Origin: Cladophialophora immunda
Taxonomy: Eukaryota; Ascomycota; Eurotiomycetes; Chaetothyriales; Herpotrichiellaceae
DNA length: 64,000 nt
Direction of reading: 5' to 3'
Assembly (NCBI RefSeq): GCF_000835495.1
Contig: NW_015622545.1
Span: 3,364,777-3,428,776 of the forward strand
In this document: piece after piece, positions 55,750-64,000 of the stretch
Position numbering within the stretch: position 1 is the stretch's first letter
How the letters are laid out: the number at the start of each line of letters is the position of its first letter
Position numbers and translations under genes: made by a program
Notes under the pieces: model-generated
The model's input: only the letters and a program-made list of their open reading frames with translations
Databases searched by the model: none
What the model was told of the DNA's origin: nothing

Positions 55750-57075
55750 CTATGCTGTGTCCAGGGACGTATGTCGAGATGTTGTGCTGGACGCGGGACG
55801 CACTTGTGGCGAAGGTGCTTTGCCCTCACGCTCCGTCCGGTACTTCTCCTTCGCGATCTCGATGGCCTTGACGCGAGCATCGTAATTCCGCAGGCCGCGT
55901 AGGTCCGGCGCCCGACCAAAAACCTCCTTCTTCCTCTCATAGTCGTCCCAGAAGTGGCTGTTGGCCCGGTTGGCCGCCAGGTTCCACTGCTCCAGGCAGG
56001 CCTCCTCTTCCTTGGTGAGGTTCAGAAAGGCATACATGTCGGCACGTCGGGTCGTCACCTCCTCCGGCGGAATGTCAGATATCTCCGCCCGCAGCCGGGT
56101 CCCGATGTGGCTGTCGTCGCAGCCGAAGCCCTGGACGATCAGGAAGGTGGGCACCACGATGACCACCACCGTGATGAGCTGGCTGACCAGGTCGGACATG
56201 CCGATGGTGATGACATGGGCGCCGAAGGCGAGCCAGGAAACCCAACGCACGAGTTCGTAGACCAGCAATTCACGCGGGCCCGACTGTTTCCTCCTGTGCT
56301 CGTCGCGCCTGCGGACGGGCCAGGTCCCGACTCTCTTGGTCTCGTCCCTCGTGCCCGGTGGCTTCGGGTTGTAGACGAAGACCTCGCGCACCAAACACTC
56401 CGGGATGAAGAGGACGGCGGCTCTCGCGTCGGGCAAGAGCACAATCACCTTGGCTTCTGGCAGCTCTCTGAGACTCTCCTCGTTGAAAACCGTGTTGCTG
56501 ACGCTGGGCTGCGTTTTGGAGGATGCCAGAGGTCTGGGTTCCTTGAGCGCCATCCTCGTTTCCTCGACGACGGCTCTATCGAGCCAGGTGGTGTTGCGGC
56601 TGACCAGATATGCCCTTCCCAAGGTTGAAATCACCATTGACATGGCGTTCGCGAAGCCCCACCAGTCCCCCATGAGGACGGTAATCACGATGAATCCAGC
56701 CTGGACGATGGTGCCAGTGAGCAGTGCCATCCAGAAGTCAAGGACGAAGGAATGGGGCTTCGCATTGATGCTCCACTCGACACAAGTCCCGGAGGTCTCG
56801 AAGTCCTGCTCGCTAAGCCAGCGACTGAACCAGCCGGCGAGACTGGGCGTATAGATGTTGCGGGAGAAGTTGAAAAGCTGGAAACCTGCCTGTTTGGCGG
56901 TGAACTCGTCGCTTGCAATGACATAGGCTCCGAGGAGCGGCATGTACTCCAGCCATCGGCTTCGGACCAGCTTGCCCACATGATTGTTGACCTGTTCTGC
57001 ACCGAGGAGCGTCACGATACCCAGGGCATCAAGCCGAAATGGCTGAAAGCTTCGAAGGTAGCCCAGCAGAACCAT
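55750..57075 (-). CDS. Polytopic membrane protein of unknown function
   Basis: Single exon of 441 residues from the ATG at 57075. Hydrophobic segments occur near residues 14-24, 40-55, about 111-135 (FWMALLTGTIVQAGFIVITVLMGDWWGFANAMSMVI), and a pair at about 275-330 (LVRWVSWLAFGAHVITIGMSDL, LITVVVIVVPTFLIVQGFG). The loop between carries a short motif block (AKVIVLLPDARAAVLFIPECLVREVF). The C-terminal 100 residues are charged and soluble (RADMYAFLNLTKEEEACLEQWNLAANRANSHFWDDYERKKEVF). This resembles a group of uncharacterised fungal integral membrane proteins; I cannot assign a function. Confidence 0.78.
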   Translation of the reverse strand: MVLLGYLRSFQPFRLDALGIVTLLGAEQVNNHVGKLVRSRWLEYMPLLGAYVIASDEFTAKQAGFQLFNFSRNIYTPSLAGWFSRWLSEQDFETSGTCVEWSINAKPHSFVLDFWMALLTGTIVQAGFIVITVLMGDWWGFANAMSMVISTLGRAYLVSRNTTWLDRAVVEETRMALKEPRPLASSKTQPSVSNTVFNEESLRELPEAKVIVLLPDARAAVLFIPECLVREVFVYNPKPPGTRDETKRVGTWPVRRRDEHRRKQSGPRELLVYELVRWVSWLAFGAHVITIGMSDLVSQLITVVVIVVPTFLIVQGFGCDDSHIGTRLRAEISDIPPEEVTTRRADMYAFLNLTKEEEACLEQWNLAANRANSHFWDDYERKKEVFGRAPDLRGLRNYDARVKAIEIAKEKYRTEREGKAPSPQVRPASSTTSRHTSLDTA

Positions 57076-58250
57076 GTTGGGCTATTGGTGCCCTCAGTGG
57101 GAAGACCGTCGTAGCGGAAGGGGTCCTGTGTTGAAGAATGACCGGTGAGCAAGATAGGAAGCCCGTGCATTTCTTGGTTCAACCTAGGCTCCCCGACGGA
57201 AGACAATCTCAACTGCGAGGCGGCCGCGCCACACTGGTCGTTGGTAATGGCTGCGGAAGGTGTCTTTTCAGCATCTGTGTAGCGAAAGGGAGGCGATGCC
57301 CCTCAAGCGAACGACCTGGCCTGGGGTGTTAGCCGCTCTCCGGACTCAACGTGTTCCAGCCTGAAACGATGCCAGGTCCAATTGCCAACGACGACGACGC
57401 AAGCCACAGCGACTGCCTGGAGTAGGTGTCCGCAGTGCTTTCATCAAGTGTTGGTTGGTTTCAACCCATCCAGCAGTGATATCACCTCCAGAGAAATCTG
57501 CAGAGGTAGCAGCTGGCGACCAGGCTATCCCTGGATGGGTGTAGCGGGCTGTTGGACACTGATCGTTCCCTCGACCAAACAGATCGCAGATCATCGTGAA
57601 GAGGCCAATGCTCTGTCACAGTCGATATCACCGTATATCTTGGTACTTTTGTGCAGCCCCTTCGACAGCCGCGTTTCGTCCCAACCAATCCATTCCCATC
57701 TCCAGGTGGTGGTTTGTCACTGAGTGCCACACTTTTCAGACGAGGCTCTACAGCCACTTCTCCCAAAGTCTGTTGGTACTTATCGGGCTCTTGTCGGTCG
57801 ATCGGTGAACGGTGTCCGCCAATAATGTAGGGGTGATGCAGTGCGCATGATTCTCGACTCGAGAGTCCCGCGGGGAAGCCCGAATATCTTCAACTGCATC
57901 TCCACATGGACCTGGCGCTCTCAAGCGCGACCAGATACGGGAGGACATCGACTGCCCTCTCCAAGGCGCTGCACCTCCAACTGTCCCCGTGCCTCGCACG
58001 CACCATCGAAGACTCAAATGGTCTACGCTGGGGTGGAAGTGGGGTGAATGTATGCATATTGAATGCTTACCGAGGCCCGACAGATCCACCTTCGGATGCC
58101 CTCTCCTCAGCAGGTGCCCAATATATCGAATGCTGTATCAATTGGAGCGCTATCCAACAACGGAAGAATACCTCACGTTGTATTTGTAGCAGGTAAATTT
58201 GCTCCAACAATTACAGTGCTCTCTCAGACTTTGGCCGCTATTTACCAGAC
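57076..58250. other. Intergenic, about 1.2 kb
   Basis: Divergent region between the membrane protein and the dehydrogenase gene. No gene recognised. Confidence 0.4.
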
Positions 58251-59479
58251 ATGCCTGGACTCAACCTCCAGGGCGCCTCAGCCATTGTAACGGGCGCAGG
58301 CTCCGGTGAGCGACATCCCATGGTCATCATCCCTGGACTTGGTCCGTTGATGGGCCACCTTCACTGACAATGCGGCTCCCCGCTTCAGGCATCAACTTGT
58401 CCTTTGCACGGGCCCTTTTCGAGAAAGGGTGCAATGTCCTGATCGCCGATATCAGCCTTCGACCCGAGGCACAAGCATTTGTCAACTCCGCCGCACAGAA
58501 GGGTGGCCCGAAGGTGGTCTTTGAGCCGACAGATGTCACGGACTGGGCTCAGCTGGAAAAGTCCTTCGATGTCGCAAAGAGGGAGTTTGGGACGGTGCCT
58601 GACCTGGTGTGTCCCGGGGCAGGAATCTATGAGCCTGTATGTAAGGAGACGAGAAGCAGACTTCTCTGGTCCTCTATCTTCATCAACCCTGATCCTTTGT
58701 CCTTGCATGGAACTGTTGCTCGCGATGTACGAGGATGGCAGAAGATCAACAGCTAATCTTGTGGGGGTCAACAGCCAGCCTCTGGATTCTGGGGAGACGT
58801 CGATTCGCCTTCCCACTACAAGTTGTTCGACATCAACCTGGTCCACCCGATCAAGATGACCAGAATGGCCATTCGGCACATGCGGCGCGCGAAGAAGGCA
58901 GGGACAGTCGTTCTCATTGCCAGCGTTGCGGCGGAGACCGTCAGCATCGTAACGCCCCTGTACCAAGCATCGAAGCACGCCATTGGCAGTTTCGTCATGG
59001 GAATGGGTGCGGCGGAGAAGCTTTGCGGCATCCGTGTTGTCGGAGTCGCTCCGGGGTACGTATAGGAGCCTTGTCCTCCTGCTTCCATCAGGAATCCCAG
59101 GGTTGGACAAAACCCCTAATTCCTCACAACCGCCTCAAATTCCCTGTGTTGCGGCAGATGCTGATTTGGGAACCTCCTCTCCAGGGCCATTGCAACCCCT
59201 CTTCTCTTGGAGGATCCCGGAGTCGCTGGCTGGGTCGACCCGACAAAGGACAAGATGCTCGATCCCAGCGTCATCGCCGACGCTATGGTCGCTCTGGCGG
59301 AGAACCCCAACGAGCGATATCCTGCGGGCACCCTCCTGGAGGTGATGGACGAGACCGAGGACCTGTGGCGCAGCATTCCCGTCTTCAACAACCCCGGGCC
59401 GGCAAGGACGAACCTGGTCAGCAACAAGGACAGTGCGCTCGTGACGATCCAGAAGATACTGAAGGAGGAAGCCGAGTGA
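58251..59479 (+). CDS. Short-chain dehydrogenase/reductase
   Basis: Four exons, 58251..58305, 58389..58636, 58775..59055 and 59185..59479, give 292 residues; introns are 83, 138 and 129 nt with GT..AG ends. The cofactor site AIVTGAGSGINLSFARALFEKG is rebuilt across the first intron (TGxxxGI). The acidic LIADIS turn after strand 2 favours NAD. The catalytic YQASK (Tyr-x-x-x-Lys) follows the serine strand VVLIASVAAETVSIVTPL. The C-terminal substrate lobe is long (to residue 292) and ends ALVTIQKILKEEAE. The shape resembles 15-hydroxyprostaglandin-dehydrogenase-like SDRs. The substrate is unknown; neighbours are an esterase and another SDR. Confidence 0.9.
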
Positions 59480-59853
59480 GGACAACTAGCTTGCTCATAG
59501 ATCTAAATCATTTAGGGACGAAGTCGGACCGGCAGATATGTCGTGCGATGGGCTATCCCACAACCCCACCCGGAAGATAATGTCTTCTTGTTCTTCTTGT
59601 TCTCTGTGCACTTTGCTCTGAGTCTATCTGTATACCGCAACTGCCGACTGTGCAGCCTCTGGGCAAGTAGGCAACTCTATATCATCGTCTGATACGATGA
59701 GTCCCAGCATCAAATCTACAGGCGACGCCTCGCGTGCTGCCTCCTAGCCTAGTAACATCTCCCAACGGCTTCTTAGTGGCTTGAATCTGCAGAGGATCAT
59801 GGCTGATTCCATGTCCACGCATGGCTCTCTCACCCTTGAGCCCATTTTGCTTC
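59480..59853. other. Intergenic between convergent genes
   Basis: Nothing recognised. Confidence 0.4.
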
Positions 59854-61192
59854 TCATAATTCGACCTTGGTTGAGTTCTCCACGTTGTCTGATAAGCACC
59901 ACTGAATTCCCTCGACAATCACTTCATCCCATCGCGCGCTAGCCTTCAGGGTGTCGAAGCGTCTGAAGCCATGCGGCAGGCCAGGAAAGACGTATACTTG
60001 AGTCGGGACCCTAAATGGAGCCCTTTAGCAATCTGTGTCGGTGACACCTCGACGGCAACTCGAGCGTTAAGCAGTAAAGCGAGACGCCACTTACCCGTTC
60101 TTCTTCAGCTTGTCAGCGTACAGGAGAGCTTCATCTCGTAAAGGGTCCATCCCTGCCGCCACAACGACAGACTTGGGCATGCCTTTGATCTTCTCGTCCG
60201 GAGCTAGCGGCGGGTTAAGGAGGATGTCCGTCGGGTCCGTGTCGGGGCCGTCAAAGACGTCTAAGAACATGTCGATCTGGGTGTGCGGGAGGATGGGCGC
60301 GTCCGCGTTCTGCAGAAAGCTGGACCGCTCTTTGGACGCCAACAGATGGAACGGATATGCCTTGGGGTGAAGTATCCACGGAATGAGGAGCAGTTGGCCG
60401 ACGATTCGCAGGTGGGCGGCCGAATCAGAGCGGTCCTGTGCTTGGAGCACGACAGCGGCTGTGAGGCCGCCTCCTGCAGAGATCCCGCCCACAATCACCT
60501 TTCCGCGATCACCGCCGAGGGAAGCGATATTCTCGCCGAGCCACAGAAATGCGTCCCAGGCGTCGTCGTGCTGGGTTGGGTACCGGAAGTCCGGGGTGTG
60601 GCGGTAATTGACGTGGACGACGATGACGGGAGTCGGGGACATCGCGACGACGCGGGCGCAGTTTGCGTCCTCGGTGTCGAGGCTTCCAAAGAGGTAGCCG
60701 CCGCCGTGGAAGAAGAGATAGACCGGCAGGGGCCCTGTCGTGGACAGATCGACCCCTTTGGGTCGGTATATGCGGGCTGGCACGGTGGAATTGTCCCGCG
60801 TTGGAATGGCGGCGTCTTGCCAGCTCACTTTCTCCAAGAGGCCTGCGAGAGAATATAGACGTTAGCACACCACAGAGCGGCCCCGGAGACGGTGTTTGGT
60901 CCCCCTTCGACAATCACCACCATATGAATCCCCCGTCGTGTGACAGGCTTGAGACAGTCCCACGAGGTCTGCCGCATAGCCATTGACAGCCTTATGACCA
61001 TAGGAGATACTGGGCAAACCGACCTGATGCCTCGAGCTCTATCTTGGATGCTGTCTCCCGCAGAGCGTTTCTTGACCTTCTCAAATCTGCCGGAGTCTCT
61101 CCCGGCGCCAGCCCTACGGGAGGGATCTCAGTCACTCGAACGAATTCCTCCCACTCGGGATTCGGTCCTTGGTATTGCGAATAGTCTGCCAT
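59854..61192 (-). CDS. Alpha/beta-hydrolase esterase, hormone-sensitive-lipase family
   Basis: Three exons, 61192..61024, 60842..60095 and 60010..59854, give 357 residues; introns are 181 and 84 nt. The large middle frame has no ATG at its start, and the first exon (MADYSQYQGPNPEWEEF) joins in frame as ELEASGLLEKVSW. The oxyanion motif HGGG is at about residue 102 (YLFFHGGGYLFGS). The nucleophile is in GGISAGGGL (Ser about 178). The acid is likely in GMDPLRDE, and the histidine is in the last exon (FPGLPHGF). HSL-family enzymes cleave short acyl esters or lactones. The first intron donor (gtcggt) is weaker than usual. It sits between two short-chain dehydrogenases, a layout often seen in breakdown or tailoring of esters and alcohols. 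Confidence 0.9.
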
Positions 61193-61709
61193 GGTGCGCT
61201 GTTATGCCTTGTCAGAGTACAGGCCTGGCAAAGTCGACAGTAGTCAGATATACATACCCTGTTGGCCTCTGGAAAGTCGAGCATCAGTATTGTTAGGAGC
61301 TTGCGGCTACCGGCAATATACCGGAGCCATAGCCGGAGATCAGATCTGCGCGCTCGCGTTGGAGAAGTCCGGTTGTTTAGAATTTGCCTCGTTCTCGGAT
61401 ATCGATTGTCCACAAACATACCAAGTTCCTCCCAACCCCCAAAACCGCCGTGCAAAGATGGCGCCTTGTTCGGTTGAACCACCAAAACGACCCCTCTTCA
61501 GGCTGACTCCCCGCACCGACCCGGCTATCGTCAGTCGCTTGAACAAACGTTTCCTGTAGCTTCGCATATTATGAGAGCCTTAGCCTTCCTGCTGGTTCCT
61601 CTCAGGATGCTAGTTGAGAGAATCCATGATGACCATAAGGAGGAAACAGTAAATCCTTTAGAGTTGACCAAGACTGAAACCCTGTTGAGGCTTTACGAGA
61701 CCTGACAAA
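61193..61709. promoter_or_regulatory. Divergent promoter region, esterase and second dehydrogenase
   Basis: About 0.5 kb shared 5' region. No gene seen. Confidence 0.4.
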
Positions 61710-62804
61710 ATGTCGTACAAAGGACAAACAGCTTTCCTAACAGGCATGAAGGCAGCGACATCTCCTTCGGCGGGTGGTGGGCTGATATGGAGTAGGTGGC
61801 GCAAGTGGCATCGGACGAGCAGTGACCAAGATGCTGGTTGAGAAAGGGTAGGGACGCTTTTCATTCAAGCCCTTTCCCTCCAGGTCTGTCGACGTCTCTC
61901 TGATATCAATGATAGGATCAAAGTATATGTGGCAGACAGAGACCTGAAGGGCGCCAATGCCGTGGCTGAAGAGCTGAACACAGGCGAAAAAGCTGTCTGG
62001 ACGGTACAAATCGACGTTGCGGACTGGGATTCTCAACGAAACGCATGGGAAGCCGCCGAGGCTGAGTTCAAACGTATCAACTACGTCCTCCCGATTGCCG
62101 GCATCGGAGAGCGCCGTTCATTTCCCAACAGGCCCAACTCGACAGGATATGAGAAGCCTGACCTGAGCGTGCTCGAAGTGGACTGCATCGGCGTCATCTA
62201 CACGGTGTCCCTGGCAGTCCAGCATTTTCGCCGCCAGCAACCCAACAAGTATGGCTTCAGGGGAAAGAGTAAGCGCCGTCATCCTCACCTTTCTCCGCTC
62301 TCGTTGTGGTAACCAACCCATCTAGTCATGCCGGTGGCCTCCGTCTGTGGGTTCTATATTCACCAGACCATACCTATATATACCGCAGCAAAGCAGTACG
62401 TCCCTCCCGGGCATCAGCTTCCATGGATGTCATCAAAAGCTGACAGGAACTTTAGTGCCGTCGTGGGCCTCGTCCGCTCGTACGGGAAGATCCTCGCCGA
62501 GGAGAAGATCACACTCAACGCCGTGTGCCCGAACAAGATCAGGACGGGCATCTCGACCGCAGCCGTGTACGACAAGGCAGAGAAGCTGGGCGTCCTCGTG
62601 CCGATGGAGAGACTTTTGGAGGCGTTTGAGTCTCTGCTGGGCGACAACCCAATGTCAGGAGAATGTCTCGAGGTCGCTCCCAAGCTCGGAGTTCGGGTCG
62701 TGCAATTCGTGCCGTTCATCAACGAAGAGTCGAAGTTGAGTGCCGACATGACCTATGACCGGTCACATTATCTCCACGAGCTCATCATGGAGGACAAGGT
62801 ATAA
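61710..62804 (+). CDS. Short-chain dehydrogenase/reductase with a GC-AG intron
   Basis: Five exons, 61710..61743, 61796..61847, 61916..62268, 62326..62395 and 62456..62804, give 285 residues. The cofactor motif TGGASGIG appears only if 61744..61795 is removed, an intron that begins GC (acag|gcatga) and ends tag; introns 2-4 (68, 57, 60 nt) are ordinary GT..AG. After it come IKVYVADRDLKGANAVAEEL, VLPIAGIGERRSF, the catalytic YTAAKHAVVG (Tyr-x-x-x-Lys) and LNAVCPNKIRTGIS. The adenine-site aspartate in VADRD suggests NAD. Divergent from the esterase. The substrate is unknown. Confidence 0.87.
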
Positions 62805-63277
62805 AAGAAAGCCTCCATCGCCATAGGATCCTCCTAAGTCAGATCTTCTATCTTTAGTCGCTAATCCGAGTATACATCCTCAGACAGGACTGCCACTACC
62901 AAGGGTCCAATGATGGCATTATATCTAGTTCTGCACACACTGCCTACTTAGTTGAGTGAATCGAGAATTTTCCTGTGGAAACGTTTTTGCGAACGACCGC
63001 CGCAATTCAAGCTGTCCTATTGATTCCCGAGGCTGGTGTCCATGAGACATGGACCTGTCCCAAGTTTTCGCAAGGGCCCGGAAACGATTCTCCGGCCCTA
63101 AAGGGGGCCTTGATAGAATCTTTCCGTCGGCGCGGCGATATCAGAAAGTCGTGTGCTTTCTGCACCTGACATGAACATGCAGCGCGTGAAGCACGGAATT
63201 AGTACGAAGGATGGGGAGATTGATCCGCGAGGACCGGCATTGGAAGGACAAGTTCATACCTATATCTGTTCTCGTCA
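62805..63277. other. Intergenic between convergent genes
   Basis: Nothing recognised. Confidence 0.4.
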
Positions 63278-64000
63278 CTATTCGAACCATTCAAGATCAG
63301 CTTCTTCAACTGGACCCCCTTTCTCACGGAGTAGAAGTAACTTATCTTTTGCAAACCGCGCGCTGATTTGTCCATTGCAGCACTGTTCAATGTACTCCAT
63401 GACCCATTCGCGAGAAACCTTGCTTGCATCTGCACCCTTCTCAAATAGATAAGTCATGATATCTTCTTTTTCGGAAAACAGAGCTTCTCGCAAAGGTAAA
63501 CCCAGAGTCTCGCCTTCTCCATTGATATTTGCTCCACTTTCAACCAGTAGTTTGACGAGGCTTGGGTTTCCCCCGCGGACCGCCAGAGACAGAATAGACT
63601 CGCCCCCGTCGTGAATGCCACTATCAAATTCGGCGTTGGGATTGGCCCCTCTTCTCAAAAGGAGAGACACAAGCTCTTCAGATGCGCCGTAAAAGACTGC
63701 GTATCCCAGCGCATTGGATAAGCGGGGATACTCGTTTATTTCTTGCTTGTTCACATCGGCGCCGTGATTGAGTAGCAATTGGATAGCCAACACATTGCCT
63801 CTCTGCACAGATTCGAAAAGATTTAAATGGAAGGCCCTGTAGGGATGTTCATCGCGGTAGTTGACGCCACTTTTCTCTCCAGCTTCCGCCTTAATTCCCT
63901 CCTCAAGTAAAGCGCGCAACCCGACCATATCCTCGTTGACTATCTTAAATCGTATCCTGTGATAATCATACCAATCCTGGCGGAGGCTTTTCTTTCCAAG
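63278..64000 (-). CDS. Ankyrin-repeat protein, 5' end outside the window
   Basis: The frame runs from the stop at 63278 to the window edge without a stop, so the ATG at 63928 is probably internal; the residues before it (LRQDWYDYHRIRFKIVNED) continue naturally. At least three ankyrin repeats are visible: LFESVQRGNVLAIQLLLNHGADVN, ALGYAVFYGASEELVSLLLRRGANPN, SILSLAVRGGNPSLVKLLVESGANING, plus a degenerate fourth (REALFSEKEDIMTYLFEKGADAS). Ankyrin repeats bind proteins; no catalytic domain is visible in the part present. N-terminal domains, if any, lie beyond 64000. Confidence 0.85.
   Translation of the reverse strand, partial: LGKKSLRQDWYDYHRIRFKIVNEDMVGLRALLEEGIKAEAGEKSGVNYRDEHPYRAFHLNLFESVQRGNVLAIQLLLNHGADVNKQEINEYPRLSNALGYAVFYGASEELVSLLLRRGANPNAEFDSGIHDGGESILSLAVRGGNPSLVKLLVESGANINGEGETLGLPLREALFSEKEDIMTYLFEKGADASKVSREWVMEYIEQCCNGQISARFAKDKLLLLREKGGPVEEADLEWFE

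Noticed and set aside
1..64000. Transposons, tRNA, rRNA and CRISPR arrays
   Set aside because: No terminal repeats, transposase or reverse-transcriptase motifs, tRNA box patterns or spaced direct repeats were found by eye.

Overview
The window is filamentous ascomycete (Pezizomycotina) nuclear DNA. The evidence is small spliceosomal introns of about 49-80 nt with GT..AG ends in most genes, long single-copy genes on both strands, and families typical of the group: a LaeA-like methyltransferase, a fungal-type regulator without a zinc cluster, an endothiapepsin-like secreted protease, a DUR3 urea transporter and an Msn2/4-type zinc-finger factor. The Msn-like protein and the overall gene style suggest Eurotiomycetes, perhaps Chaetothyriales. 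That placement is an inference from memory of families, not a computed result. I rebuilt the gene models by hand, requiring every joined exon to keep frame and restore family motifs.

Left part (1-24 kb) is mostly conserved housekeeping genes: a LaeA-like methyltransferase, LSM6, a second methyltransferase with an 11-nt exon, methylthioribose-1-phosphate isomerase (methionine salvage), a small coiled-coil gene, a SAM + HMG-box protein, a secreted aspartic protease, a DGAT2 acyltransferase, a coiled-coil nuclear-type protein, DPH4 (diphthamide synthesis) and a large intronless SMP/C2 lipid-tether protein.

The 24-33.5 kb block looks like an accessory catabolic cluster: a DUR3-type symporter with 9 introns, a divergently transcribed flavin-dependent (luciferase-like, NtaA/DszA type) monooxygenase, an MFS monocarboxylate-type transporter and a fungal transcription factor without a visible zinc cluster. 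A thioredoxin-PITH (TXNL1-like) protein follows.

The 35.3-50.1 kb part holds only one clear gene, an Msn2/4-like C2H2 stress factor. It has about 8 kb of gene-poor DNA upstream and 5 kb downstream, rich in simple repeats (AAC, C6T7G22, CG, CT and GGTA-type repeats, and a CAACAGA heptamer satellite interrupted by 190 N).

The right part (50-64 kb) holds DPH6 (the second diphthamide gene), a peroxisomal acyl-CoA thioesterase ending in AKL, an unknown membrane protein, two short-chain dehydrogenases flanking a hormone-sensitive-lipase-type esterase, and the 3' end of an ankyrin-repeat gene that leaves the window. No rRNA, tRNA, CRISPR array or intact transposon was recognised.
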